A program made the position numbers and the translations under genes. From Stenotrophomonas sp. 57 (GTDB lineage: Bacteria > Pseudomonadota > Gammaproteobacteria > Xanthomonadales > Xanthomonadaceae), in the NCBI RefSeq assembly GCF_030291075.1, contig NZ_CP127407.1, positions 1,486,001 through 1,550,000 on the forward strand: 64,000 nt of DNA. The letters are read 5' to 3'. Numbering within the stretch: position 1 is the first letter of the stretch; each line of letters opens with the position of its first letter. Below, one piece after another: positions 18,886 through 27,492 of the stretch. Below the pieces are notes generated by a model. It saw nothing but the letters and a program-made list of their open reading frames with translations. It was not told the DNA's origin and searched no databases.

Positions 18886-19593
18886 TCAGATCTGCCCGGT
18901 GCTGGAGGTCTCGTCGCGCTTCTCACGCGGCGGCAGCGGCTGCTCGCCGTGCACCAGGAACCACACGTTCTCGGCGATGTTGGTGGCGTGGTCGCCCACG
19001 CGCTCCAGGTTCTTGGCCATGAACAGCAGGTGGGTGCACGGGGTGATGTTGCGCGGGTCTTCCATCATGTAGGTCAGCAGCTCGCGGAACAGCGCGGTGT
19101 ACTGCGCGTCCAGGCGGGCGTCGTCCTCGCGCAGTTCCAGCGCGGCATCGGCGTCGTTGTCGCGGTAGGCGGCGATGGCGCGGCGCACCTGCTGTGCGGC
19201 CAGGCGGCCGAGCGCACGCAGGCCCTGGATCTGCGGCAGCGGCGGCACCTTGCCCAGTGCGATCGAACGCTTGGCCACGTTGGCGGCGTAGTCGCCGATG
19301 CGCTCGATGTCGGCGGGGATGCGCAGGCCGGCAAGGATCTCGCGCAGGTCACGCGCCATCGGCCCACGCAGCGCCAGACGCATCACGTCGTGGCTGATCT
19401 GCTGTTCCAGCGCGTCGATGGCTTCATCGTTGGCGATGATGCGATGGGCAGCGTTCTCGTCGCGCTTCTCGATCACGTCCATCGCCGCTTCGAGCTGGGC
19501 GACGGCCATCTCGCCCATGCGCACGATTTCGGCCACCAGGCGCTGCTGCTCTTCGTCGTAGCTCTTGACGATGTGGTCGTTGGGAAGATTCAT
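18886..19593 (-). CDS. phoU: Phosphate-signalling protein PhoU
   Basis: PhoU couples the Pst transporter to the PhoR/PhoB two-component system and represses the Pho regulon when phosphate is ample. The 235-aa product is all-helical, with two PhoU repeats; the metal-binding signatures are ADIERIGDYAANVAKR in the first repeat and NLERVGDHATNIAENV in the second. The start is ATG 19593 (MNLPNDHIVKSYDEEQ); longer readings run into the upstream gap. It is last in the pst operon. A SMAG palindrome lies between pstB and phoU and might lower phoU expression relative to the transporter. Confidence 0.95.
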   Translation of the reverse strand: MNLPNDHIVKSYDEEQQRLVAEIVRMGEMAVAQLEAAMDVIEKRDENAAHRIIANDEAIDALEQQISHDVMRLALRGPMARDLREILAGLRIPADIERIGDYAANVAKRSIALGKVPPLPQIQGLRALGRLAAQQVRRAIAAYRDNDADAALELREDDARLDAQYTALFRELLTYMMEDPRNITPCTHLLFMAKNLERVGDHATNIAENVWFLVHGEQPLPPREKRDETSSTGQI

Positions 19594-19607
19594 GGTGTGC
19601 AATCCGG

Positions 19608-19631
19608 GTAGAGCCAGGCCATGCCTGGCTG
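19608..19631 (+). repeat. SMAG palindrome inside the pst operon
   Basis: GTAG then AGCCAGGC / GCCTGGCT with a CCAT-type loop, in the 65-nt gap between pstB and phoU. It is an intra-operon position, where REP hairpins commonly stabilise the upstream message. Confidence 0.85.
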
Positions 19632-19658
19632 GGACATAGGGCGAAGGAACCGCGTCGA

Positions 19659-20516
19659 TCAGCCGAAGCGACCGGTGATGTAGTCCTCGGTCTGCCGCTG
19701 CGACGGCTGCGAGAAGATCACTTCGGTGCGGTCGTGCTCGATCAGGTCGCCCAGGTACATGAAGGCGGTGTAGTCGGACACGCGCGCGGCCTGCTGCATG
19801 TTGTGGGTGACGATGACGATGGTGTACTCGTGCTTCAGCTCTTCCACCAGCTGCTCGATGCGGCTGGTCGAGATCGGGTCCAGCGCCGAGGTCGGCTCGT
19901 CCAGCAGCAGCACCGACGGGCGCAGGGCCACGGCGCGGGCGATGCACAGGCGCTGCTGCTGGCCACCGGACAAGCCCAGTGCGCTCTGCCCCAGCTTGTC
20001 CTTCACTTCATCCCACAGCGCGCCCTGGCGCAGCGCCTGCTCGACGCGGTCGGCCATGTCGGCCTTGCTCAGCTTCTCGTGGTGGCGGATGCCGTAGGCC
20101 ACGTTCTCGAAGATGGTCATCGGGAACGGCACCGGCTTCTGGAACACCATGCCGACCTTGCTGCGCAGGCGGTTCATCGGGTACTTCGGCGACAGGATGT
20201 TCTCGCCGTCCAGCAGCACTTCACCGCGCGCTTCCAGCTTCGGGTACAGCGCATAGATGCGGTTGAAGATGCGCAGCAGGGTCGACTTGCCGCAGCCGGA
20301 GGGACCGATCAGCGCGGTCACGCGCTTTTCCGGGATCTCCAGGTTGATGCCCTTCAGGGCGTGGAACTTGTCGTAGTAGAAGTCCAGTCCACGCGCAGCC
20401 AGCTTCACCGGCGACGGCGTGTGCAGGCTCTCGTGCGAGGACGGCACGGCGATGCGCTGCATCGGCACGGCGTTGGAAAGGTCACTCATGGCGTTATCCA
20501 CGGAAAGGTCAGTCAT
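19659..20516 (-). CDS. pstB: Phosphate ABC transporter ATPase PstB
   Basis: ATPase of the high-affinity phosphate importer PstSCAB. The 285-aa product has Walker [11 protein letters not shown]-loop [10 protein letters not shown], signature [16 protein letters not shown], Walker [14 protein letters not shown] and the H-loop [19 protein letters not shown], the typical PstB variant of these motifs. I use ATG 20516 ([10 protein letters not shown]), which overlaps the pstA stop by 8 nt (ATGACTGA). An internal Met nine residues on is an alternative. The N-terminal extension of about 40 residues before [11 protein letters not shown] is longer than in E. coli. Confidence 0.95.
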   Translation of the reverse strand: MTDLSVDNAMSDLSNAVPMQRIAVPSSHESLHTPSPVKLAARGLDFYYDKFHALKGINLEIPEKRVTALIGPSGCGKSTLLRIFNRIYALYPKLEARGEVLLDGENILSPKYPMNRLRSKVGMVFQKPVPFPMTIFENVAYGIRHHEKLSKADMADRVEQALRQGALWDEVKDKLGQSALGLSGGQQQRLCIARAVALRPSVLLLDEPTSALDPISTSRIEQLVEELKHEYTIVIVTHNMQQAARVSDYTAFMYLGDLIEHDRTEVIFSQPSQRQTEDYITGRFG

Positions 20517-21372
20517 GGGAGATACGGTTGCGCAGCAGGATGCCGCGGGCGGCAAGGCTGACCAGCAACACGAAGACAGTCAGCACCAGGGCACCGGCCC
20601 AGGCCAGCACCTGCCAGGATTCATACGGGCTGCCGGCGAACTGGTTCATCACCACCGGCACCGAGGCCATCGGCTGGAAGATGTTGTTGTTCCAGTACTG
20701 GTTGCCGAAAGCGGTGAACAGCAGCGGGGCGGTCTCGCCGGAGATGCGGGCCAGCGCCAGCAGGATGCCGGTGATGATGCCGGCCGAGGCACTGCGGTAC
20801 AGCACCTGCACGATCACCTTCCACTGCGGGATGCCCAGCGACAGGGCCGCTTCGCGCATCTGCGAGGGCACCAGGCGCAGCATCTCGTCGGTGGTGCGCA
20901 CCACCACTGGCAGCACGATGAAGGCCAGCGACAGCGCACCGGCGAACGCCGAGAAGTTGCCGCCGGTCTGCATCACGTACAGGGTGTAGACGAACAGGCC
21001 CAGCACGATGGACGGCGCCGACAGCAGGATGTCGTTGACGAAGCGGACCACGGTGCCGGCCTTGCGGGCGTTGCCGTACTCGGCCAGCCAGGTGCCGGCC
21101 AGCACGCCCAGCGGAGTGCCGATGCCGATCGCCAGCGCGCACATCACAGCGCTGCCGAAGAAGGCGTTGGCCAGGCCGCCTTCCTGCATCGGCGGCGGCG
21201 TCATCTTGGTGAACAGATCCCCGTTGATGCCGGCCAGGCCCTTCGAGGCCAGGGTGAACAGGATCCAGCCCAGGAAGAACAGGCCGAACAGGGCAGTGGC
21301 ACAGGAGGCGGTGATCGCAACGACGTTGCCGATGCGACGGCGCAGGTACAGCGAATCAGCGGTAGTGGACAT
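20509..21372 (-). CDS. pstA: Phosphate ABC transporter permease PstA
   Basis: Inner-membrane permease subunit of PstSCAB. 287 aa with six predicted TM helices (first [20 protein letters not shown], last [20 protein letters not shown]). The cytoplasmic EAA loop that contacts PstB is [20 protein letters not shown]. It overlaps pstC by 1 nt (TGATG) and pstB by 8 nt. Confidence 0.94.
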   Translation of the reverse strand: MSTTADSLYLRRRIGNVVAITASCATALFGLFFLGWILFTLASKGLAGINGDLFTKMTPPPMQEGGLANAFFGSAVMCALAIGIGTPLGVLAGTWLAEYGNARKAGTVVRFVNDILLSAPSIVLGLFVYTLYVMQTGGNFSAFAGALSLAFIVLPVVVRTTDEMLRLVPSQMREAALSLGIPQWKVIVQVLYRSASAGIITGILLALARISGETAPLLFTAFGNQYWNNNIFQPMASVPVVMNQFAGSPYESWQVLAWAGALVLTVFVLLVSLAARGILLRNRISHD

Positions 21373-22340
21373 CAGTTGCCCTCCTTGCGGGACAGGCGCA
21401 TCAGCATCAGGCGGGCGATGGCCAGCACCACGAAGGTGACGATGAACAGGACGAAGCCGAGCAGCAGCAGGGCCGAGCGGTAGGTTTCAGTGGCTTCGCC
21501 GAAATCGTTGGCGATCAGCGCGGCGATGGTGGTGCCCGGTTCCAGCAGCGACGGCGACAGGCGCACGCTGTTGCCGATCACGAAGGCCACCGCCATCGTC
21601 TCGCCCAAGGCGCGGCCGAGGCCGAGGAAGATTCCGCCGATCACCGCCGAGCGGGTGTAGGGCAGCACGATGTCCCAGCTCACTTCCCACTTGGTGGAAC
21701 CCAGCGCATAGGCCGATTCCTTCAGGCGGGTCGGCACGGTCAGGAACACTTCGCGCATCACCGAGGAGATGAACGGAATGACCATGATGGCCAGCACGAA
21801 ACCGGCGGTGAGCATGCCGATGCCCAGCGGCGGGCCCTGGAACATCGGGCCGATGACCGGCCATTCGCCCAGGGTTTCGTTGAGGAACGGGGTGACGTAC
21901 TCGGTCATCACCGGCACCAGCACGAACAGGCCCCACATGCCGTAGATGATCGAGGGGATGCCGGCCAGCAGTTCGATGGCGGTACCGACCGGGCCGCGCA
22001 GCCAGCGCGGCGCGACTTCGGTGAGGAAGAAGGCGATGCCGAAGCTGACCGGCACGGCGATGACCATCGCGATCAGCGCGGTAACCAGGGTGCCGTAGAT
22101 CGGGGCGAGGGCACCGAACTTGTTTTCGACCGGATTCCAGTCGGCGGAGAAGAAGAAGCTCAGGCCCTGCATCTGCAGGGCATGGCGGCCGCCCCACAGC
22201 ATCGACAGCGCGGCGCAGGCCAGGGCGATCAGGACGAAGATGACGGTGCCGACCAGCACCCATCGGAACAGTTTGTCGTTGCGGGCATCACGCGCATCAC
22301 GCGTGGACGGGGCGGCTACAGGCTGGGCGATGGCATTCAT
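21372..22340 (-). CDS. pstC: Phosphate ABC transporter permease PstC
   Basis: Second permease subunit, 322 aa. It has an N-terminal TM helix (LVGTVIFVLIALACAALSML), a periplasmic segment typical of PstC (LSFFFSADWNPVENKFGAL), further TM helices and an EAA loop (LKESAYALGSTKWEVSWDIV). The family motif AGIPSIIYGMWGLFVLVP is present. It follows pstS by 82 nt containing a hairpin, and overlaps pstA by 1 nt. Confidence 0.94.
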   Translation of the reverse strand: MNAIAQPVAAPSTRDARDARNDKLFRWVLVGTVIFVLIALACAALSMLWGGRHALQMQGLSFFFSADWNPVENKFGALAPIYGTLVTALIAMVIAVPVSFGIAFFLTEVAPRWLRGPVGTAIELLAGIPSIIYGMWGLFVLVPVMTEYVTPFLNETLGEWPVIGPMFQGPPLGIGMLTAGFVLAIMVIPFISSVMREVFLTVPTRLKESAYALGSTKWEVSWDIVLPYTRSAVIGGIFLGLGRALGETMAVAFVIGNSVRLSPSLLEPGTTIAALIANDFGEATETYRSALLLLGFVLFIVTFVVLAIARLMLMRLSRKEGN

Positions 22341-22388
22341 GGGGACGGCAGGGCCAGGAAGGGGCGGGGCGGCACGGCGTGGAAGAAG

Positions 22389-22413
22389 CGGTGCCCGCGC
22401 GGGGCGGGCACCG
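22389..22413 (-). terminator. Hairpin between pstS and pstC, possible attenuator
   Basis: CGGTGCCCG / CGGGCACCG, a 9-bp stem 10 nt after the pstS stop on the minus strand, followed by CTTCTTCC rather than a full T-run. Partial termination or 3'-end protection here would give more binding protein than permease, as is common in ABC operons. Confidence 0.5.
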
Positions 22414-22422
22414 TCGTGTCCA

Positions 22423-23517
22423 TCACTTCAGGTCGGTCGCCCAGTAGGCCTCGATCTGCTTGACCAGTTCGGCCGGCAGCGGCACGTAGTGCAGCTCGTT
22501 GGCCTGGGCCTGGCCGTTCTCGAAGGCCCACTTGAAGAAGGCCAGGGTGTCCTGGTTGCGCTTGGCGTCCTTTGGCTGCTTCTGCATCAGCATGAAGTTG
22601 GTGGCGGTGATCGGCCACGCCTGCTCGCCCGGGGCGTTGGTGATGACCAGGTTGAAATCCTTGGCGCTGGCCCAGTCGGCGCTGGCGGCTGCAGCGGCGA
22701 AGGTTTCCGCACTGGGCTCGACCCAGTTGCCGGCTGCGTTCTGCATGGCGGTATACGGCATGCCGTTCTGCAGCGCGTAAGCCAGTTCGACGTAGCCGAT
22801 CGAACCCTTGATCTGCTTCACGTACGAAGCGACGCCTTCATTGCCCTTGCCACCGACGCCGTCCGGCCACTGCACCGAAGTGCCTTCGCCGACCTTGCTC
22901 TTCCACTCCGGGCTGACCTTGGACAGGTAGTTGGAGAAGTTGAAGGTGGTGCCCGAACCGTCCGAACGGTGGACCAGGGTGATCTTGCCGTCCGGCAGCT
23001 TCACGCCCGGGTTGGCGGCGACGATGGCCGGGTCGTTCCAGGTCTTGACCTTGCCCAGGAAGATGTCGGCCAGCAGGGCGCCGCTGAGGCGCAGCTTGCC
23101 GGCGTCCAGGCCTTCGATGTTGACCACCGGCACCACGCCGCCGATGGCGGACGGGAACTGCGCCAGGCCGGCCTGGGCCAGCTCTTCGCTGCTCAGCGGC
23201 TTGTCGGACGAACCGAAATCGACGGTGCCGGCCTTGATCTGGGCGATGCCGCCGCCGGAGCCGATCGACTGGTAGTTGATCTTGGCGCCGGTGCTGGTGT
23301 TGTAGTCAGCCGACCACTTGGAGACCAGTGGGAAGATGAAGGACGCGCCGGCGCCGGACACTTCGGCGGTCACCTTGGCACCGGCGGCGGCCGGAGCGGC
23401 GGCACCGTCGGCAGCCGGCTGCTGCGCGGCCTGCTTGTCGCCACCGCAGGCCGACAGGCCCAGGGCGATGGCCAGGGAAAGGGCGGCAAGGCCGGCCGAG
23501 TGCAGTTTCATGGTCAC
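22423..23517 (-). CDS. pstS: Phosphate-binding lipoprotein PstS (paralogue 1)
   Basis: Periplasmic phosphate-binding component of the Pst importer. The 364-aa product has a lipoprotein signal with lipobox LSAC (lipidated Cys24), an Ala/Gln-rich linker, then the PstS fold: VSGAGASFIFPLVSKW, INYQSIGSGGGIAQI, TVDFGSSDKPLS and VHRSDGSGTTFNF, the loops that cradle phosphate. It starts MTMKLH; the third-residue Met is an equally good start. It lies directly upstream of pstC and 445 nt downstream of a second, unlipidated pstS. A PhoB-like half-site precedes it. Confidence 0.93.
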   Translation of the reverse strand: MTMKLHSAGLAALSLAIALGLSACGGDKQAAQQPAADGAAAPAAAGAKVTAEVSGAGASFIFPLVSKWSADYNTSTGAKINYQSIGSGGGIAQIKAGTVDFGSSDKPLSSEELAQAGLAQFPSAIGGVVPVVNIEGLDAGKLRLSGALLADIFLGKVKTWNDPAIVAANPGVKLPDGKITLVHRSDGSGTTFNFSNYLSKVSPEWKSKVGEGTSVQWPDGVGGKGNEGVASYVKQIKGSIGYVELAYALQNGMPYTAMQNAAGNWVEPSAETFAAAAASADWASAKDFNLVITNAPGEQAWPITATNFMLMQKQPKDAKRNQDTLAFFKWAFENGQAQANELHYVPLPAELVKQIEAYWATDLK

Positions 23518-23528
23518 TCCATAGCGGG

Positions 23529-23549
23529 GAAGAGCCGACGTGGTCGGCG
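23529..23549 (+). repeat. Degenerate SMAG-like hairpin
   Basis: GCCGAC / GTCGGC with a 3-nt loop, preceded by GAAG instead of GTAG, just upstream of the pstS start. Confidence 0.4.
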
Positions 23550-23605
23550 GATGCGGCTATGAAATGATGTTTTTGTTACAGCCGTATTACGACCATGACA
23601 GAGGT
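23550..23605 (-). promoter_or_regulatory. Candidate PhoB-binding region upstream of pstS (paralogue 1)
   Basis: On the minus strand a good half-site CTGTCAT (23595-23601) is followed by weaker repeats (GTAATAC, then GTAACAA) in an A/T-rich stretch unusual for this genome. One half-site is strong and the other repeats match poorly, so this is a low-confidence Pho box. Confidence 0.4.
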
Positions 23606-23705
23606 GTCCTGGATCACGTTCTGACAAGGGTTTCACGGGGTTGGCCGGGCCCTGGCAGGGCCCCGGAGACGCCGGATCTGCGCACCGATGTGACGACAGG
23701 TGCAA

Positions 23706-23779
23706 GCTGGAACCGAGCCAACGCCCGGCAGCGCGCGCGAGGCCAAGCCAAAAGCAGCAGAGCGTGGGCTCGGCTCTAC
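23706..23779. repeat. Degenerate SMAG dimer
   Basis: Left arm around CCGAGCCAACGC and right arm GCGTGGGCTCGGCTCTAC, with mismatches. Together with the hairpin at 23529 it fills much of the 445-nt gap between the two pstS genes (23518-23962), where I see no gene. Confidence 0.5.
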
Positions 23780-23869
23780 AAGCGCTCCTGCCTTTGCTCC
23801 TGCCTTCCATGACCCCACCGACTCCCCATGGAACTGCGAAGGCGCAAAACGCTCTTCACGACCAGCCTC

Positions 23870-23904
23870 AAAAAAAAGAGCGCGAGATCTCGAGGATCTC
23901 GCGC
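23870..23904 (-). terminator. Intrinsic terminator after the second pstS
   Basis: Minus-strand stem GCGCGAGATC / GATCTCGCGC (10 bp, 5-nt loop) runs into TCTTTTTTTT. It is strong and lies about 59 nt after the stop codon, so the two pstS genes are probably transcribed as separate units or with strong attenuation. Confidence 0.88.
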
Positions 23905-23962
23905 CCGGGTGGGATCGGCGGGGGAGAGAGGACCCGCCGACCCCGTTCCTGCGGGGGAACGC

Positions 23963-24979
23963 TTACTTCAGGTTCTGCGACCAGTAGGTCTCGATCTGGC
24001 GGACCAGGCTGTCCGGCAGCGGCACGTAGTCCAGCTGGCGGGCCTGGGCGTCGCCGCTCTTGTAGACCCAGCGGAAGAACTCCTGGGTGGCCTTGCCGTT
24101 GGCGGCGTTCTTCGGCTTCTTGTGCACCAGGATGAAGTTGGTGGCGGTGATCGGCCAGGACTCGGCGCCCGGGGCGTTGGTCATCACCAGGTAGAAGTCC
24201 TTGGCGCTGGCCCAGTCGGCGCTGGCGGCGGCCGCGGCGAACGAAGCGTCGCTCGGCTGCACGAACTTGCCGGCGGCATTCTTCATCGCGGTGTACGACA
24301 GCTTGTTCTGCAGCGCGTAGGACAGTTCGACGTAGCCGATGCCGCCCTTGATCTGCTTCACGTAAGCGGCAACGCCTTCGTTGCCCTTGCCGCCGATGCC
24401 GGCCGGCCACTGGACGGAGGTGCCTTCACCGACCGAGCTCTTCCACTCCGGGCTGACCTTGGACAGGTAGTTGACGAAGTTGAAGGTGGTGCCCGAACCG
24501 TCCGAACGGTGCACGACGGTGATCTTGGCGCTCGGCAGGGTCACGCCCGGGTTCAGCGCGGCGATGGCCGGGTCGTTCCAGGTCTTGATCTTGCCCAGGA
24601 AGATGTTGGCCAGCACGGTGCCGTCCAGCTTCAGCGCGCCCGGGGCGATGCCGGCCACGTTGACCACCGGCACCACGCCGCCGATCACCGACGGGAACTG
24701 GGCCAGGCCCGAAGCGGCCAGTTCTTCCGGCTTCAGCGGGGCGTCGGAGGAGCCGAAATCAACAGTCTTGGCCTTGATCTGGGCGATACCACCGCCGGAG
24801 CCGATCGACTGGTAGTTGACCTTGTTGCTGGTGGCGGCGTTGTAGTCGACCGACCACTTCGACATCACCGGGTAGATGAACGAGGCGCCCGCGCCGGTGA
24901 TTTCAGCGGCGTTGGCGGCGAACACGGACGACGCTGCGAAGACGGCAACGGCAACGCGCGACTTGAAGGCGTGGATCAC
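23963..24979 (-). CDS. pstS: Phosphate-binding protein PstS (paralogue 2, secreted form)
   Basis: A second PstS-family protein of 338 aa, very similar to paralogue 1 through the mature domain (TGAGASFIYPVMSKW, QSIGSGGGIAQIK, TVDFGSSDAPLK, VHRSDGSGTTFNF). It has a type I signal peptide (SRVAVAVFAASSVFAANA) and no lipobox, so it should be soluble in the periplasm. GTG 24979 is the start, with AGGAG 7 nt upstream; reading upstream of it is not protein-like. It is the first gene of the phosphate cluster, divergent from the porin gene, with 11-bp-phased PhoB-like repeats upstream and a strong terminator downstream. Confidence 0.92.
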   Translation of the reverse strand: MIHAFKSRVAVAVFAASSVFAANAAEITGAGASFIYPVMSKWSVDYNAATSNKVNYQSIGSGGGIAQIKAKTVDFGSSDAPLKPEELAASGLAQFPSVIGGVVPVVNVAGIAPGALKLDGTVLANIFLGKIKTWNDPAIAALNPGVTLPSAKITVVHRSDGSGTTFNFVNYLSKVSPEWKSSVGEGTSVQWPAGIGGKGNEGVAAYVKQIKGGIGYVELSYALQNKLSYTAMKNAAGKFVQPSDASFAAAAASADWASAKDFYLVMTNAPGAESWPITATNFILVHKKPKNAANGKATQEFFRWVYKSGDAQARQLDYVPLPDSLVRQIETYWSQNLK

Positions 24980-25033
24980 GGGGTGGCTCCTGGGTTGATT
25001 GGGATGCGGGGTTACCCGCCCGGCGCACATTCC

Positions 25034-25084
25034 ATAACGGTTCGATGACAGCGCAGGGACCGTTGTATGACGCAACCGTTACAG
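25034..25084 (-). promoter_or_regulatory. Tandem Pho-box repeats upstream of pstS (paralogue 2)
   Basis: On the minus strand, 7-mers resembling CTGTCAT occur at exact 11-nt phasing: CTGTAAC (25078-25084), GCGTCAT (25067-25073), a poor match (25056-25062), CTGTCAT (25045-25051) and CCGTTAT (25034-25040). Eleven-base phasing is the hallmark of PhoB binding. The array ends 54 nt before the GTG start. Confidence 0.7.
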
Positions 25085-25378
25085 CGTTGCCCGCAGCCGT
25101 TGCGGCGGAGCCCGTGAAGGTTTCGCGCGCGCTCCACGTGCGCAGGCAAGCGCACCGCCACCCTCGCTATGTCGTGGTCGAAGCCTCAGCGCCGATGCGC
25201 GTGCATACGGGTAATGCGCATCCGGCAGCGATGTCATCGCCGGCACGTGGCCGCACGGCGCCGCGCTGCACCTTGAAGCGGATACATCACGCCATGTGCC
25301 GCAAGGCCTTGACACAGCTGCCGGCGCAAATGCGTCGTCCGCATGACCGCACGAAGAAACCTGTGTCTGGTGCGCAGT
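25085..25378. other. Rest of the gap between divergent pstS and porin genes
   Basis: No gene supported. The only structure I see is an imperfect inverted repeat around GATGCGC...GCGCATC near 25195-25223. Short open frames here lack ribosome-binding sites and recognisable sequence. Confidence 0.5.
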
Positions 25379-25400
25379 TTGTCATTCGACTGTCATGGTT
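25379..25400 (+). promoter_or_regulatory. Pho box upstream of the OprO/OprP-like porin
   Basis: Two direct repeats, TTGTCATTCGA and CTGTCATGGTT, in exact 11-nt tandem, very close to the PhoB consensus. They lie 85 nt upstream of the porin ATG, the right distance for a PhoB-activated promoter. Confidence 0.8.
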
Positions 25401-25485
25401 TTAACGGAACGTTCGCAAAACGCTTGACCGGCCTGCCGGCGTGGCGTTCTGCCCAAGCCATTCCAACCCTCTGGAGAGATCCAAA

Positions 25486-26718
25486 ATGCGTTCCCATTTG
25501 CTCGCCGCCGCGGTCGTTGCAAGCCTCGGTCTGGTTTCCGCCGACGCCTTCGCAGCCCCCGCCAGCTCGGGCGTATCCCAGGCACAGCTGCAGCAGCTGC
25601 AGGCACAGATCGCCGCGCTGCAGGCTCAGGTCCAGCAGTTGCAGAACGATTCGCAGGCACTGCAGGCGCAGTCCGACGCGCAGTCCGAAGTGAACATCAC
25701 CCAGGCGCAGGCGCTGGAAGGTGCACAGAAGACCCAGACCAGCGTCGACAAGCTGGCCAAGCTGGTCAATGACAACAAGATCGGCGGTCGCATGTTCTTC
25801 GACCTGACCAACATCGACAAGACCAGCAACGGCAAGGACACCGCTGCCAGCGGCACCGGTCTGGACGTGAAGCGCTTCTACCTGACCGTCGACCACAAGT
25901 TCAACGACATCTGGTCGGCGAACCTGACCACCGACTTCCAGTACAGCTCGGCCATCGGCAACACCGAACTGTTCGTCAAGAAGGCCTACGTGCAGGGCAG
26001 CTTCGACCCGGCCTTCAACCTGCGCGTCGGTGCCGCCGACATGCCGTGGATCCCATACGTCGAGAAGTTCTACGGCATGCGCTATGTCGAGAACACCCTG
26101 ACCGATCGCCTGAAGTACGGCAACTCGTCCGACTGGGGCCTGCATGGCTTCGGCAACTTGGGCAACAACTTCAACTACGCCGTGTCGGTCGTGTCCGGCG
26201 CCGGCTACAAGAACCCGACCCGCAGCAAGGGCATGGACGTGGAAGGCCGCGTCGCCTACACCCCGAACGAGAACTTCGTGGTGGCCGTCGGCGGCTACAG
26301 CGGCAAGCTGGGCAAGGAAACCGACATCCAGAGCGCCGAGAACACCTATACCCGCGCCAACGCGATGGTGGCCTACGCCGACAGCAACTTCCGCGTCGGT
26401 GGCGAGTACTTCCAGGCCAAGAACCTCAACAACGTGCTGACCGTTGCCACCGACAAGACCAGCGGCTGGTCGGTGTGGGGCAGCGTGCGCGTGACCGACG
26501 GTGGCATCAACGTGTTCGGTCGTTACGATGACACCGACGTCAGCAAGACCCTGGACCCGACCCTGAGCGACAAGTACTGGAACGTCGGCGTCGAATTCCC
26601 GGTCATGAAGAACCTCAAGCTGTCGACCGTGTACAAGTACACCCACCTGGCCAACGCCGGCGACAAGAAGAACGACAAGACCAAGGAATTCGGCGTCTGG
26701 GGCGACCTGTCGTTCTGA
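25486..26718 (+). CDS. OprO/OprP-family porin with N-terminal coiled coil
   Basis: Outer-membrane beta-barrel of 410 aa in the phosphate-selective porin O/P family; inferred to import phosphate or polyphosphate under starvation. Signal peptide to about residue 23 (ASLGLVSADAFA), then a Gln-rich heptad region (AQLQQLQAQIAALQAQVQQL) that likely trimerises in the periplasm. A barrel with alternating strands follows (FFDLTNIDK, RFYLTVDHKFNDIWSANLTTD), ending in the C-terminal Phe used by the BAM machine. ATG 25486 has GGAG about 10 nt upstream. The Pho box upstream and divergent pstS support a phosphate role; selectivity itself is not visible in the sequence. Confidence 0.85.
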   Translation: MRSHLLAAAVVASLGLVSADAFAAPASSGVSQAQLQQLQAQIAALQAQVQQLQNDSQALQAQSDAQSEVNITQAQALEGAQKTQTSVDKLAKLVNDNKIGGRMFFDLTNIDKTSNGKDTAASGTGLDVKRFYLTVDHKFNDIWSANLTTDFQYSSAIGNTELFVKKAYVQGSFDPAFNLRVGAADMPWIPYVEKFYGMRYVENTLTDRLKYGNSSDWGLHGFGNLGNNFNYAVSVVSGAGYKNPTRSKGMDVEGRVAYTPNENFVVAVGGYSGKLGKETDIQSAENTYTRANAMVAYADSNFRVGGEYFQAKNLNNVLTVATDKTSGWSVWGSVRVTDGGINVFGRYDDTDVSKTLDPTLSDKYWNVGVEFPVMKNLKLSTVYKYTHLANAGDKKNDKTKEFGVWGDLSF

Positions 26719-26747
26719 TCTCCTGAAGCACGCTTGTCCTGAGATAC

Positions 26748-26776
26748 AGACGGCGGGCCTTGTGCCCGCCGTCTTC
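26748..26776. terminator. Bidirectional hairpin terminator between porin gene and nth
   Basis: AGACGGCGGGC / GCCCGCCGTCT, an 11-bp stem with a 5-nt loop between two converging genes. The downstream T content on the plus strand is modest (TCGTCTGTT). Confidence 0.7.
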
Positions 26777-26799
26777 GTCTGTTCACAACAGAGACTGCG

Positions 26800-27492
26800 T
26801 CACGTCTCGGCCGTGGTCTTTTCCTTGAACCGGCACAGATCGGCGATGACGCAGCCCGGGCAATCCGGCTTGCGCGCCTTGCACACATAACGCCCGTGCA
26901 GGATCAGCCAGTGATGCGCGTCGAGCAGGAACTCGGCGGGAATCACCTTCACCAGCTTGTCTTCCACTTCGCGCACGTTCTTTCCGGGGGCCAGCCCGGT
27001 ACGGTTGGAGACGCGGAAGATATGCGTGTCGACCGCCATCACCGGCTCACCAAACGCGGTGTTGAGCACCACGTTGGCGGTCTTGCGGCCGACGCCCGGC
27101 AACGCTTCCAGTGCGTCGCGATCGCGTGGCACTTCACCGCCATGTTTTTCCAGCAGGACCGCGCAGGTGGCGATCACGTTCTTGGCCTTGGCGTTGAACA
27201 GGCCGATGGTGGCGATGTACTGCTTCAGCCCATCCTCGCCAAGCGCGAGGATCTTCGCCGGCGTATTGGCCACCGGGAACAGGCGGCGCGTGGCCTTGTT
27301 GACGCCGACATCGGTGGCCTGCGCCGACAACGCCACCGCCACCAGCAGCTCGAACGGCGAGCTGTATTCCAGTTCGGTCTTCGGGTGCGGATTGAGTTCG
27401 CGCAGGCGGGTGAACATCTCCACCACGTCGGCGCGCGGCATCGTGCCGCCACGCCGCGCCGGGGCGCGCGCAGTCTTCTTCGTGGTGGCCAT
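26800..27492 (-). CDS. nth: Endonuclease III (DNA glycosylase/AP lyase)
   Basis: Base-excision repair enzyme removing oxidised pyrimidines. The 230-aa product shows the helix-hairpin-helix LPGVGRKTANVVL with the catalytic Lys, the catalytic Asp in VDTHIFRVSNR, and the C-terminal 4Fe-4S loop CKARKPDCPGCVIADLC with C-x6-C-x2-C-x5-C spacing. An N-terminal extension of about 18 basic residues (MATTKKTARAPARRGG) precedes the usual start. It overlaps the small upstream gene by 1 nt (TAATG) and appears to be the last gene of a three-gene unit with a crotonase. Confidence 0.95.
   Translation of the reverse strand: MATTKKTARAPARRGGTMPRADVVEMFTRLRELNPHPKTELEYSSPFELLVAVALSAQATDVGVNKATRRLFPVANTPAKILALGEDGLKQYIATIGLFNAKAKNVIATCAVLLEKHGGEVPRDRDALEALPGVGRKTANVVLNTAFGEPVMAVDTHIFRVSNRTGLAPGKNVREVEDKLVKVIPAEFLLDAHHWLILHGRYVCKARKPDCPGCVIADLCRFKEKTTAET

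Noticed and set aside
23641..23670. CCGGGCCCTGGCAGGGCCCCGG palindrome-like stretch downstream of the secreted pstS gene
   Set aside because: Several alternative pairings of similar strength and no conserved flank; probably a GC-rich remnant of SMAG decay.
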